Shown in pieces: positions 22,089 through 34,608 of a DNA stretch of 64,000 bases; within the stretch, counting starts at the first letter, position 1, and each line of letters begins with the position of its first letter. Origin of the DNA: Turbatrix aceti. Lineage: Eukaryota > Nematoda > Chromadorea > Rhabditida > Panagrolaimidae. The DNA lies in the NCBI GenBank assembly GCA_963969345.1, contig OZ017766.1:5146001-5210000 (forward strand), in the 5' to 3' direction. A program made the position numbers and the translations under genes. The notes under the pieces are model-generated. The model did not search any database, had not been told where the DNA came from, and worked only from the letters and a program-made list of their open reading frames with translations.

Positions 22089-23668
22089 TCAATCAAGATG
22101 AAAAACGAGAAAAGTATCAATCGTAGATCCGTAAACACTAGCGATCAAACCGTCGTTCAAGTCGTACCGAAGTCCCTGCTGCTTGCCATTAGAAAGAGTC
22201 CTACGACACAGACATTGAGCAGGAGATCCGCTGTTTATCTGGCAGTGAAGATTGCCAACCGTGATATTTGTGTACGATTCCTCCGGTCCAAAGAAGATTC
22301 CATACTTGACATTCTTGGTACACGAAAATGGGTTGGGGAGTTGTTTGACGACGTCCCAGAGATCGTCTTCGAGGTGAACTTCGTAGCAGTAAGCAGTCAG
22401 CTCCGGATCTGGTCCCCTGATTGAAATGAGTGAAGCGCTTTTGTTCAGTGAAAAACTAAAAAAAATGCACGATACTATGTAAAATGTATTCCAGGTAGAA
22501 CAAAAAAACACGGCACTTACTATATAATCATAGAATTGTCAGCGTTTTGGAATTGTTTTTTGACGTTCAAAACCGCCTGTTTTGGGGTATAGCGGATGTC
22601 GAAGACCTTCGGAGGCAAAAATCTGGTGTACCAACCGGATTGGAAATAAGGCAGATGCTTTTTCGTATACTTTCGGAGAACTTTGACCAGTGGCTGCAGT
22701 ACGGCGCGAACGGCCTCGGTAGAAATCGTGCCTTCAGCGGTCTCGACGTTGTCTATTGCCCAGGAAATGGCGGCGCTAACAACGAGCTGGCAGTCAGCCA
22801 ATGACAGGTTGAAGTGGAACAGAAATGCAACAGCTGCTTCCACGTTTAAGAGTGTGGAACCTAAAAAAAGAAAAAAAAATGTGAATACAATAAAAAAATC
22901 AAAAATTTAATTAAATGTCCAGAAAAGTAAAAAAAACCAAAACTTACGGCCAGATGCCAGGGCAGTTGAAAGATCCGCAGCCGCGACATTACGAGCCGTC
23001 CTCCGAAGTTCGACAAATCCAAATTTGTAGGCACACGACAGGAAAGAGATCGAATTCAGCAGGGTAACAGATTCCGATCCAAAATTCTCACATTCCTCAC
23101 GCAAGAGACCAATGTTGTACTTGTCAGCTACAAAATCAAAAATAACAAAAATACTGAAAAAAAATTTGAAAAAACGCACCAACGTAACAAACTTCCTCAA
23201 AGTTAGCTTCGGTGATCTTGAAAGCGGTGTCAATCTTATAAACGAAATCCATCGCAAAATTCAGAGCATCTGGATCAACGTCGTCAAGATTGATGAGAAC
23301 TTGGCCTTCGGCGTTCTTCTCGACGGCCAACTGTGCACCAGTTCCGAAAAACATGGCGTCAAAGACATCGGACGCGTTCGCGAGAACGTTCATGTGAGCT
23401 TTGATTTCCTGAAAAAAAGCAGAAAATTCAAAAAAAAAGGTAAGGCGCAAAAACTTACGCGATACGTCACCTGGGGTACATCGGCGACTTTCGACCTGCC
23501 ATTGTCGTCATTGTCATCATTGGCGTCGTCCTGGTCGTCATCAGCGTCGTCCTGGTCGACATAGATGACGTCGTTGTCAGCATCGGCATCGGCATCGGCA
23601 TCGGTATCGGCGTCGTTGTGGACAACCCGAACAACAAAAAGGACATCACAGTGCTTGTCGCGCCTCAT
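22089..23668 (-). CDS. BTB/POZ protein (BTBD-like) with acidic insert
   Basis: Five exons (23668-23459, 23408-23180, 23127-22948, 22860-22521, 22455-22089) give 441 residues. A BTB domain is split by an Asp-rich insert: CDVLFVVRV (residues 7-15), then about 38 residues mostly Asp/Ala/Asn, then EIKAHMNVLANASDVFDAMF (about 71), INLDDVDPDALNFAMDFVYKI (given in parts, about 110) and the BACK-like ADKYNIGLLREECENF region. The C-terminal 120 residues may be a degenerate PHR-like beta domain (GIFFGPEESYTNITVG). Such proteins are usually Cullin-3 substrate adaptors; that role is inferred from the family. An acceptor (TTTTAG) lies 13 nt before the ATG, consistent with trans-splicing or an extra 5' exon. 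Confidence 0.8.
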
Positions 23669-24286
23669 CTTGAAGTGCCCTAAAATAAATATATGTAAAA
23701 AGGAAATTTATCTTTGGAAACACCGTAAAAATCCTAATTTAACTGTAAAACTGGTCATTTTTGATGATCTAGCCCGAAAAAAAAAGAATTGAATTTTAGG
23801 CCAAGAAAACTGAACAGGAAAAAACGGAAACATTTTTCTGAAAAAAAACACGATTTGAGATGTGGTACCGAGAGTGATCGACCATTCTCACAGGAATGAG
23901 CGAGCGTGCCACGAGGAGGAGCGCGAGATGGACATGTGCGGCCACGAGGGAAGCGTGCGCCGGAGAGTTCTAGTAAGCAAGATGAAAACAAGTGAATAAG
24001 ATAAATTCGATCAGAAATGAACAAGAGCAACTTTTCTTCAGTCGACTGATCGATCCGCTGCCAGTACCGTAATATTCGTTCGCTTCAAAAGTTTTTATCA
24101 GAGCGCGCACGCGATACTGATTTACTATTTCGCTGTTTTTTTTTTTAATTTTACTTCCGCCTCAAGTTCGTTCTGTCATAATGATATTTTTTATTTTGAA
24201 AAATTTATGAATCCTTAAAAAATGAAATTTCATCAAAAAAACAATTGAAAAGGTGGCTGAGAGTTTAAAATTATTTAAAAATAATC
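23669..24286. other. Spacer between nucleoside hydrolase and BTB gene
   Basis: No supported gene. Both neighbours are on the minus strand about 620 bp apart, wider than a typical nematode operon gap. Confidence 0.4.
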
Positions 24287-27200
24287 TCAGACATGGGTTT
24301 GCTTTTTGACAGTTTCATGCATAAGTTGATCGACGAAGGCAATGTTGTACTTGTCAACGAGACGAATGTGTGGTCGTTTGGAGCAAAATTTAATTTCATG
24401 GAATGACGGGCTCCAGAAGGATTCTGTCCAGTCGAGTGCTAGCTGGCCACGGGTTCGGCTGCCGTGAAGCTCAACGCTTCCACGAAGCTTGCGTTCCTTT
24501 CTCACGACTTTGTCCGGGAAAAGGGCAACTGCGACCGCGATCTCGTCGCAATACGAATACTGTGAATTTGTGGGCTCCAGGGCTTTGCGGACGGATTTTG
24601 TGATCGTTGAAAAGTACCTGGCGAGGGGCGTGTCGTACTTGAGGTGGGCGTGGAAGTCAACCTTCTCCTGAAATGAAAAAATTAAATACAGGGGTCTTGC
24701 AGCGAAAATTTTTTTGTTTGTGTCTTGTGACGAAAAACAAAAATAGTAAAAAATGTCATACAACGAAAAATTTTTCATGGTGTTTTGCAACGAAAAATGT
24801 GTCTTGCAGCGAAAATAAAAGTTACCTACCGTATTCATAGCAAAGTACGCGCATTCCCAGGGAACGATCGTAATCGGTTGTCTGATCTCATCGATTACGA
24901 TATGCGCAGCTTCGGGATCGTTACTGAAGTTGAACTCCGCGGTGGAGTGTGACCGAACGTTTCCGGCGCCTGTAACCATCCTCGATTACCCGATTCACCT
25001 GCAGCAAAGTCCTACCGTATAAATTTCCGCCCATGATGATGACTTCCTTAGGCCAACTCGCAAACTCAGGTTCCAGCTTGAGTGCGAGTGCAATGTTGGT
25101 CAAGGGTCCGAGGCAGACGAGCGAGACTTTGTTCTTCAGTCCCCGAAAGACGTCGATGATTGCGAGGGCAGCGTGTCTCGACGGATCGTGGGCGGTGTGG
25201 TCTTCGGGTGTGACGGCTGGCGTGTCTTCGGGGAGTCCGCCGAGGCCATCGCTGCCAAAGAAGGGCTCCTCTTCTTCGGGATGGTGGTTGTTGCCGATAA
25301 TGGGCTTGACTGCGCCTTGGAAAATTGGTATGGTATTTGGTGACTTGTCATTGGCTCGGATCGTTCTTGAAATGTTGATTACTGCTTGATGGGCCGATAC
25401 GCAACCGGTTACTGTCGAGATGCCGACAATCTGTTATGAAAGCGAATAAATTATTCAATAATCGTAAATTGTGAGTATCAAAGGTAATATCGCAGCAAAT
25501 AACACAAAAATTGAGAAAAAATGTTATGCACAAAAGATAATAATTACAAAAACAATATTTTCGTGATCAAACCGTTACGTTTTGTTTTCAGGTTTTTGTG
25601 CATAACATTTTTCTGACAAAATTATGTTACGTTACGTTCAGAGTTACGTTGCCCTCAGAATTATGTTATAACGTTACGTTTTGTATTACGATCGATATTT
25701 TATACGTTACGTTTTTGACATTTAATAATATTCTTGTATAATTACGATCGATATTTTAGAATTATTTTATAAAATAATATAAGCTAATGAATTTTTTTTC
25801 AAAAAGAAACAAATTTTCAAACAAAAAAAAATTATCACCCATTCAAACTCATTTTTTCATCAAACAGCCGTGTTTTACGTAAAAAGTGTACCTGCACGCA
25901 AATGTGCATTTTTTGCAAAAATACATATAAGACGAGGACAATAAAAATTTTTTTTGTCATGCTATTTTTTTGCCTTTTTTTTAGAATTCACTTCTTGAAG
26001 AAGTAAATTGACTGTAAAAACCAAATTTCTTCAAATAGGAAATAAAACACCCCATGTTTTTTCATTTTTCATCATTTTTACAAAATGACGTCTGAACAGT
26101 TGTCTTGGACGCAAAAAGGTGCACAATCGCAGTTTTTGATATCAGTCGATTTTGCAGATGTAAACTTAGTGATTTTGCATTAAAATAGAACAACGTTTTT
26201 GAATTGGAAGTAAGTGTAGTGATTTTTATGAATGTGTTGCCATGCTGAGCATCTCTTGCTTTTTTTACAATTTATTTCTATATGAGTATCGGTCAAACGT
26301 ATTTTTCACAAAAACAAAACAAAGATGTGCACGCTATCCACTACGAAGTGGGTAGCTTCTGCGCGCAAAAGAGAGGGAGACGCTATCCACTACGAAGTGA
26401 GTAGCTTCTGCGCGCAAAAGAGAGGGAGACGCTATCCACTACGAAGTGGGTTGCTTCTGCGCGCAAAAGAGAGGGAGACGCTATCCACTACGAAGTGAGT
26501 AGCTTCTGCGCGCAAAAGAGAGGGAGACGCTATCCACTACGAAGTGGGTTGCTTCTGCGCGCATAAAAGAGAGAAAAGAGAAAGCGCGCAGATGGGTGGT
26601 TCTTCGTTGATAGATTCTGATGGATTCTGGTCGTCGCTGTGCCGCGATGAATTTTCCGGTGGCATTTCATAGACACTGCAAAAGCATCTTCGTAAAACCA
26701 CAATTCAGAAATGGTGCGCTCAAAACAATTCTTACCGTGAGTGATAATGGGTCACCTGTGCAAGCATCAGCTGGTATCACTGCTTATGGCACTGACCGTG
26801 GAAATCATTGAGGTGATGAGAACAGAGAAACGGCAACGGAAATCGATGCAAAAACGTTGACAATCGATTGAGGAACGATCGCGTTCCGTTTTTTGAACGT
26901 CAGAACAACACGTTCAAACAGCGCGTGCGCACATTTTCTTTAATAGATCGCGAACGTTCCTCACTTTGCTATTTGTGAACAATGGATTGTCAACGTTTTT
27001 GCATCGATTTCCGTTGCCGTTTCTCTGTTCTCATCACCTCAATGATTTCCACGGTCAGTGCCATAAGCAGTGATACCAGCTGATGCTTGCACAGGTGACC
27101 CATTATCACTCACGGTAAGAATTGTTTTGAGCGCACCATTTCTGAATTGTGGTTTTACGAAGATGCTTTTGCAGTGTCTATGAAATGCCACCGGAAAATT

Positions 27201-27909
27201 CATCGCGGCACAGCGACGACCAGAATCCATCAGAATCTATCAACGAAGAACCACCCATCTGCGCGCTTTCTCTTTTCTCTCTTTTATGCGCGCAGAAGCA
27301 ACCCACTTCGTAGTGGATAGCGTCTCCCTCTCTTTTGCGCGCAGAAGCTACTCACTTCGTAGTGGATAGCGTCTCCCTCTCTTTTGCGCGCAGAAGCTAC
27401 TCACTTCGTAGTGGATAGCGTCTCCCTCTCTTTTGGGTGCACATCTTTGTTTTGTTTTGATTTGTTTGCAATTTGTTGATAATAAATACGAAAATCTTTA
27501 TTCGCCAACATGTGCAACAAGAAATGACATAAATTATGAATAGTGCTTCTGTTCAACTCAAAGTAGAAGTAAACTACTCGATTTTGACAAAAATGCAAAA
27601 AAATGGTTCTGAACGTGAATTTCAACTTGGCGTTTTCAGAGAATCCAATAAATCGTAATTTTAGCTTCTTTTGTTTTAGCTCAGACGCTTTCCACAATAA
27701 AAACGCAAAAACATGAAAATGATGATGTCACAAATTTGCTTTCAAAAAATGGGGAAAAATAAGCATGACAAAAAAAAATTTTATTGTCCTCGTCTTATAT
27801 CTAAAAAGCCAACCTGAACGTCATCTTGCTGCAACGCGAGCGATAGTGCACGGCAATCGTCGGCAACACCGTCCGTGTCGATGAAGAGAAGCTTCTTGTT
27901 TTCACTCAT
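24287..27909 (-). CDS. Inosine-uridine preferring nucleoside hydrolase
   Basis: Four exons (27909-27814, 25430-25016, 24969-24830, 24667-24287) give 343 residues, normal for the family. The N-terminus has KKLLFIDTDGVADDCRAL, the Asp cluster that binds Ca2+ and ribose (usual form DTDPGxDD; the canonical Pro-Gly is Gly-Val here). Also present are CLGPLTNIALAL, EVIIMGGN and AEFNFSNDPEAAHIV, which match the PLTNLA, MGG and EFN..DPEAA blocks. It would hydrolyse nucleosides to base and ribose. Intron 1 (2,383 nt) is almost filled by a transposable element whose end lies 13 nt from the donor. Intron 3 (162 nt) has no stop and keeps frame. The Pro-Gly to Gly-Val change may alter activity. Confidence 0.9.
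25555..25690. repeat. Dispersed GTTACG repeat array (nucleoside hydrolase intron 1)
   Basis: Several GTTACGTT and TGTTAC words around a TTTTTGTGCATAACATTTTTCTGA core, a variant of the window-wide hairpin unit. It lies outside the transposon. Confidence 0.5.
25925..27800. mobile_element. 1.9-kb foldback element with 38-bp terminal inverted repeats
   Basis: The left end ATATAAGACGAGGACAATA (25925) is matched by its reverse complement ending at 27800. The match runs about 38 bp with one or two indels. Inside lies a second, much longer inverted repeat: left arm about 26310-26875, right arm about 26985-27459, spacer about 110 bp. Each arm has a tandem array of a 49-bp unit (CGCTATCCACTACGAAGTG...), five units on the left and three on the right, then about 300 bp of near-identical unique sequence with the same 63-codon frame in both arms. 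ATAT on both outer edges could be the target duplication, but it is also palindromic. No transposase is visible, so it is non-autonomous. Family not assigned. Confidence 0.85.
26333..26577. repeat. 49-bp tandem repeat, five units (left arm)
   Basis: Units begin CGCTATCCACTACGAAGTG and end AAAAGAGAGGGAGA. Three subtypes differ at GGGTAGC, GAGTAGC or GGGTTGC. The right arm (27290-27437) has three inverted units. Confidence 0.9.
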
Positions 27910-29999
27910 GGAGGAAAAAAAAGTGAATATACACTAAAACTTGATCAAAAGTAATTTTTGTAGACCACGAAGCCACGAAGAACAGGTAAGTAACGAGTAC
28001 TGCTCCTGCGAATGTATCAGACATGCGATAACGATTCGCATCAGAGATTGTTTGTTTTCTTAATCTCACAGCAGTCAAAGAAAACCGAGGCGACTGATTG
28101 ACAATCCCATACAAGTAGTCGTGTTATCACAATTTATATGCTAACCAGCTAATGCCATCCTTATGAATGCCAAGCCCAGACTATAAAATACAAACACAAA
28201 ATTCTCATTGAAAAAGTCCGGTTAAAAAAGAAGAGGGCAATCAGGTGCTTTTCAAGTGGGTATGAAATGCACTTTAGTTAGCAAAAAGTGAAAAGTGACG
28301 TCACACAAATGCAACTGTTATATGTACTAGGTTCTTCTCTCTTAAAAAACGTCTGCAAATTAGTCTTTGTACCTTCCAGGTAATTTTCCCGTTCGGAAAT
28401 AAACCAGTCGTTTTTTGATCGCTCTCAATGACAGCAATAAATTTTTTTTTGACAATGAAAAAAAGAGTTGAACTGCAAAAACCAAAAATCAAAAAAAAAT
28501 TACGCCGGGCAGGTGAATCAAAAGTCGCTTTTTATACGACCCTCCAGTTCCTGATGTTAATCGACATCGACATTGCCGACTGCGTGAACGTGATCCTCAT
28601 GACAAAAAAATTGGTATTTAAAATCATGTGAGGTTAAAACTACCAAAAATAATTACTGCGAATTATAAATAATATTTTTAAAAAATTAAAAATACATAAT
28701 ATGGCCATTACCAATATTTTTACCAAAAATCAAAAATCCTTTTTTGAGCATCAGTCAGAAGCAAAAAATAAAGTGTACTATGAAACAATAATATTCCACG
28801 ATAACCAATGAGCATTTATATTTATCTGAACAGATTATCATGTCGCTCGACGACTGAGCAGACAGAAGAAAAAAGTCAAGTACAACCTGAACAAAAACAT
28901 CGGCTTGTACTTTCTGTCTTACAAAAAAAGTGTAGAAAAAAAGTAATAAAAATTTTATACATTTTGTGCAACAATTTAAAAAAAAAAAATATGTACTAAC
29001 GATAAGATGATTCCATGGGAGGCATTTATTTGCACAGTTGATAAAAGGACAGATGTTTTTTAAATATAAAACAGGACAGCCATAAAAATGATGCAAAAGT
29101 CATAAAACGGTATAACAGACCCAATTTGTTAAAAATTTATTGACTTGATAACCAAAAATGTAAAAAAAGTGTTCAATTTTCAATGCACGAAAAGTAACAC
29201 AAGAACGACATAAAAATGTTACGCCAAAAATTCTGAACATGAAACGTAAAACAAAAACTGCAAAAAAATGTTACTAACAAAAATCTGATTATCGGAAGTA
29301 ACATTTTAGCAATTTTTTTTGTTACTTTTGGATGCCGCGAAGTAACGAAATCAGTATCAAAAGGTGTTATCCACAAATGTCTCACCAAGAATACCTATTT
29401 TATTACTTTTCTTTTACCATTCGATACTTCTCGACCGAGTAATCCATACAAAGATGAACATTTTTCCACGATGTATCAGTCGATTGCCTGTTATCGCTCA
29501 AACTATAGAAAGCGCCCAAGTAATAATACGACAGACTAAAAGGATTAAAATACCATTATCATCATTGAGTGAAAGTTCTTTTATTGTACGTTGAGGCATC
29601 CCTTCTACATTGTAAAATTTCAGTCAGACGTCCTGGATCCATACTCCGTAGATTGTGAGGTCTCCTCCAGGTAACCGAAAGAATGCACACTACTATCATA
29701 AATCGGATTATGTTTTTTGATATACAGGTCAGAAAAAGTGAAACTACAACGCTCGTTGGTAGATTAATCCTGGAAAAGGATCACAAACGGTAACATTTTG
29801 GTCAATATTTTTGATACGATTCCGGGCGTGCGTGTGTTCGTCAAATGTTTACGATATCTCAATTTATTGCACGAAATATTATACAGACAAGCAAAATGCC
29901 CCAATGTACTGTCGCCATGGTGTGGAATCGTTTGATACCTGACAAGGTGTGCACTGCACATGACAATCATGTAAGTATATTTTAACAATAAATATTATC
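27910..29999. other. Gene-poor AT-rich spacer
   Basis: About 2 kb without a supportable coding region. It contains a copy of the dispersed GTTAC hairpin repeat at 29190-29375. Confidence 0.4.
29190..29375. repeat. Dispersed GTTAC hairpin repeat array
   Basis: Contains AAAAATGTTAC, CAAAAATCTGATTATCGGAAG and GTAACATTTT in order, the core of the window-wide unit, plus flanking partial units. Confidence 0.6.
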
Positions 30000-30118
30000 A
30001 ACTCGACAAAAAATATTTACAACAAATTCACTCTTGACCAGAAAAAGAGAGATATTTATAAAAAGAGGGAAAGATGATTGAGCATACGACTACCGTAACC
30101 CGAGAGTTACGATCGACC

Positions 30119-31335
30119 CTACACCGTCGGGTTTTGCTTGTTTTTGCCACTGTCGCACTCCTTTGGCTGTGGATTGAGCATCTTGCAGACCGTCTCTTCG
30201 AGTGCGTAGAACGCGTTGATATCCCGTTTGCCTTCCACCGTAACCCAGGGAACAAAGGTGAGCTCAGGCTTGAGCTGGATAGTCTTCTGCCCGGCGAGGG
30301 CAAGGAGACGCCGACCCCTCGGACCGACGGCGCACGCATTGAGATCCTTAGCCTTGGACCGGAGTTTGGAATCGGTGAAGCACTTTTTCTGCGCGGCCTC
30401 GAGCGACATGCTGCCCTGCACGCAGCCGATGAACGGCACGTACGCCTCGGGATAGACGAGATCGTGGATCGCGCAGTTCATTAGCTGGTTCAGCACGCAC
30501 TCCGTGTCACCGTGCTGGCACTCGCACTTGTAATCGTCGTCGGCGGGAATGTGCTCGCACCGGGCTTTGCCAAAGGGAATGATGGCAACGTGGAAACGGT
30601 TGGTGGCCCGAAGCTTGTTCCACGTCGGAACCAGGTGGTTTTTGATGAAACGGGACGTATCCCCGCACTGCGACTCCATGTAGACTTCGATGTTGACCAC
30701 GTTACCCGATTGAGTGTCGATGACGAGATCCTTGGGCTGAAAATGAAAAAATATCGTAAATTGTTGAAGGTATGAACGAACTTCCATAAAAATCGTAAAA
30801 TATTTAAAATAAAAGTAACATAATGTGATGCCAAAAGTTATTATGCATAAAAATCTGACAACGTGCAATAACATGATAGTCATTTGAAAATGTTATGCGA
30901 AGTAATATGAAAAGTGACAACAAATGTTATGCACAAAAATTGACGGTAGGTCAGAATTAACATTATCGATACTTTGTGTAAACATTAAAACTGACATTTT
31001 ATTACGTTAAAGAGCGTTAGCATGAGCTAATACGGTATAATACTGTCTAATATCAGTATAATATGGCTAATACTGTCTAACGTAGTATACCATCTCTCAC
31101 AACGAAAACATTTTTAGGTAAGACTTTATACATAAATGTATAAATTACTCACCTTTGGCAAATCTTCCACAGAAGACGCGGGCCGTTGCTTGACATTGAC
31201 GGGTTCAGACCACGAATGTGGCGCTCGATCAACCGACGGCGAAGACATCCACCTCACGAGGAGGATAATGAGGAAGATGAAGAGCAACGGATAGACATAC
31301 TGTCGGAACAAAAACCTCCCAAACACGCTTTTCAT
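30119..31335 (-). CDS. GILT-like (gamma-interferon-inducible thiol reductase family) protein
   Basis: Exons 31335-31153 and 30736-30119 give 266 residues. The GILT signature (CQHG-x2-EC-x2-N-x4-C) is exact: CQHGDTECVLNQLMNC. The position of the thioredoxin-like active site reads YMESQCGDTSRF, so the second active-site Cys (CxxC in the human enzyme) is Thr. From family memory, CxxS/CxxT-like forms are common in invertebrate members, so dithiol reductase activity is uncertain. The first exon has a basic start, then VYPLLFIFLIILLV, which could be a signal anchor or an uncleaved signal. The tail has further conserved Cys. Likely site: secretory or lysosomal compartment. A TTCAG acceptor lies a few bases before the ATG. 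Confidence 0.9.
30820..30935. repeat. Dispersed GTTAC-type repeat (GILT intron)
   Basis: TGTTATGCACAAAAATTGACGG and TTATGCATAAAAATCTGACAA are variants of the hairpin unit, lying in the 416-nt intron of the GILT-like gene. Confidence 0.5.
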
Positions 31336-34300
31336 CGTTGACGCTGAAGTGGTCGAGAATGGAAGAGAGAAAGTCGGTGATGCAGACGACGTTCGTCTGG
31401 AATAACTCCGGGCTTTGGCTGGGAGTGGTGGGACGTCGTCGATTAGCGTAGCTGACGACGTCGCAGCCAGCAGGGGTGTTGTTTGGTGGGACGAAATTTT
31501 TATTATTCAAAAACCCCGCGGGTTAGTTGGGATAAAGGTGATCTTGATTTCTCCGAAGGTGGTCAGTCGAGAAAAAGGAGGGAGGGGACGAGCGAGGTGA
31601 GGTGTGAAACGAAGCCAGAATCGACGTCAATTGTCCTGTCCTGACTGACGGCGGTGGTGGCAGCGGCGGAGTGAGAAAGGATCGTCGTGTCACATCAACT
31701 GGTAAATAGTACTAAAAATTTCTTGACACCATAATAAAGCAAATGACAAAAATCTAAAAACAATAGAAAATCGCGTACAAAAACTTTCTTGTTATTCTGA
31801 TGTCAGTGAGCGTCAGTCAATTTATCCTTTTTCTTGAGGCAGAAATATTTAATTTTAAGTGACTACTAAAACCAGTATATCGCGCAGAATATTCATTCAT
31901 TCATTCATCGTAATCCACTCTCTGCTGTAGCGCCATCTATTGCATCGTTTCCACGTTCAATGAGATGGGGTTATCCCCGGACAAACCGGTATGGGTAGGT
32001 ACATATCCGGAGATATGGGGTTAACAGAGTTGACGCGTATTTGGAACGGATACCAGATAAGAAAGATAGCTGACACAAAATCGATCAATGTAAACAGTTT
32101 TTTAAGGAAAAGTCTAAAAATGGAAAGAAAGTATTATGATACTTATTGTGATCAGATACATATTTGAAAGTAAGATTTTTCCATGTTTCTAATGTTACTT
32201 TATGCACGCTACATTGAGAAGCTTATTTTGTTACATTTGTGCTGTAGTAACATTAAAATACATCTTACACATAAAAAAGTTATTAATCAAACAAAAATAT
32301 CAAAATGTGTCTAAAACATTAACAATGACATATATAACGGAAGCAATCCACATAGTAGCATTATACGCGTTTAAAATAATTTATTAATGACCTCTAACGA
32401 ACCATAAGCATAAGCACAGCTCCCCCATCGATCTTCTTCTTCTTCTTCGCTAAATCGTGCAAAATCATACCAGACCAACCGACTAATATCCGCAGGACCC
32501 GGGTGAGTGGTTTCCGCCGAACAGTAGGTCGGGGGAGGAGGGGGGTTCTGTTGGGGTGCAGCCGTGCTTTTTGCAGCGTACCAATGTTTATTCCTGTCTG
32601 ACTGGACACGACACCTACCGGCTTACTAAACTCCGACTTGCTCATTCAACTCTGCCTTTTAGCCGATCGGTCTACCTATGAGTCTGTCACCCCTATCGAT
32701 CCTGTTCTCGGTATCGTCTAAAGTGTGCAAATTAGACTTCCGGCTAATAAATCAAGTAAAACGTTGTGGACGGATGTTTTTAAACATTTTACTTAATTTA
32801 TCAAGTGTTTAATATTGGTTTTGTAAAGTGTAACATATTTTCACACTTGTAAATATTTAAAAATATTATAATTGTAAATCTGTTAATTTACGTACAATGC
32901 TAGTAACTTGCTACTTTTTACGATAATTTAAAAATAAAACTCAGTCAAAAGAACTTTTCAACTTCACGAACAAGTTTTTTTGTTACAAACAAGGGTCAAC
33001 AGCGTTGTTTGCGAACTCGTTGACGATCCAACATGAGAGCAAACTTGAAAAGCAATGTTGACAGTTCTGTGAAAGTGAAATTGATAAAAACTTTGCTTCG
33101 AAGGAAAAAAGTTCACAGAGAACATTGAAAAAAAAATTGCAGTCGAAAAAATGTTGATTCCTATTTTTAACGATGGGAGATCGTAATCGTCATCGCTCCC
33201 AAAAACAAAACAAGTTTCATTGAATCATACAAAAAATGAACACGATGTAGTTTTTTTTCGTTGCAAGCAAAAGATGAAGAAGAACAAGAACAAGAAATGG
33301 AACACAAAAAAAAGGATTAAAGAAGACTGTTTACGATCCGGATGGCCAACTTAAAAAAATCTTAATGAAAATTGCAACAAAAAAACTTGTCAAAAAATGA
33401 CCGGTTGGGTCCTTTTTTTGCATCATCGATGCCTGCATTACCTGAGTGATGATGCAAAGCTACAAAACAAAATATCTAATAAAAGGCGTGCAAAATGTCC
33501 TCCAACATGATTGTCGACAACCTCAGGCTGCGACAATACGACATGGGTATCAGGATGGAAAAGAACGTGGCGAGATAACATCATAGCAGTCGATGATGTT
33601 GCATGTCTTCAATCAACCGCTCCGCGGGTCGGTCAATAAAAAAAGGTCATTCCTGTTAAAAACCTTTTAGCGACTTTTAAATGCATCAAAAAATGATATT
33701 CGCAACAATGTGTTCAATAAAAAAAATCTGAAATGATTGAATTTTCTAAAGCGCACCTTTTTTTAACTGTGCTTAGAAACTGTGAATTATTTATAAATAT
33801 AATATAAATTTATAAATTAAAAAATTGTGAGAACGCTACGATTCCATCAAAGCATGCGAAACTATTTGAGAAAAAAATATCAAAGCAACGAACGATTATT
33901 GAACGAACTCTGTGAATTCCCCCTCACTTTCACAGCCCGTTTTAGTCAGGTATTGAATGCTCCGAAAGTCAAAAATGTGTAGAGAAGAAAAGAAAAACAC
34001 GAGGATTAAACAAACATTGCGCATGACTCGATCGAAGGAAAGAAACGTTCAAACCGCTTTTGAATATTTATTTACCAAATTCTCCAAATTAATTATACAG
34101 CGAGTGCCACAGCCGACGGCATAAAAAGAAAAAAGAGCGAACAACCAAAAAACAAGGGTTGTACAAAGGTGAATGAATTATTTATTCATCATTCAATAAT
34201 AAAAGCCGTGTCATGAACCAACTGAACTGTCTCTTTTCCATGCGACAACCCAAACATTTTTACTACACCTAACTCAAGTGAGGTAAAACCGAAAAAGGCA

Positions 34301-34608
34301 GAAAAGATACAAATTATTCATAGACAAACCGGATTTTTAATCCAAAAGAAAATCGTTGGCAACTAATTGCACTAATATGCCGGTCAGGATTACTCATAGA
34401 AGAATAATTGACAATTCCTGACTCTTTTCGATCCCTCATTTGTAAAGGAAGGCTGCGCGCAACATGCAAAGCTCGTCCTGCCGCGAAAAACGAACGCGCG
34501 CGAAAGTTTGACATAAAACAAATTTAGTCCTTTCGTTTTGTGAAGCTTCTCTCGATTTTGCTAGTTCTGCTTCTTCTTCACTTCACTTGGCTGTATTTAT
34601 CGGGCATC
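31336..34608. other. Gene-poor region between GILT and DNAJC9
   Basis: Mostly AT-rich. Two GC-richer islands stand out: 31370-31690 (promoter side of the GILT-like gene) and 32394-32645. The second has two overlapping minus-strand frames, one with a start Met (83 codons) and one ending in a Pro-rich then Glu-rich stretch. Neither has a recognisable domain. A 27-codon frame starting MSSNMIVDNL occurs at 33495-33578 and is too short to call. Four ATTC repeats occur at about 31890. Confidence 0.35.

Noticed and set aside
23755..24030. Possible extra 5' exon of the BTB gene
   Set aside because: No splice donor in the right phase and no BTB-family sequence; the ATG at 23668 behind an acceptor is sufficient.
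26333..26577. Regular repeat spacing considered as a CRISPR array
   Set aside because: Units are contiguous tandem repeats with no unique spacers, inside a eukaryotic transposon.
26620..27230. Two identical 63-codon frames, one per arm of the foldback element
   Set aside because: They are the same arm sequence read from each side. No transposase motif, and identity follows from the inverted repeat.
32394..32645. 83-codon minus-strand frame with a start Met
   Set aside because: The competing register over the same bases looks equally protein-like, neither matches a family, and the region is a simple GC-rich island.
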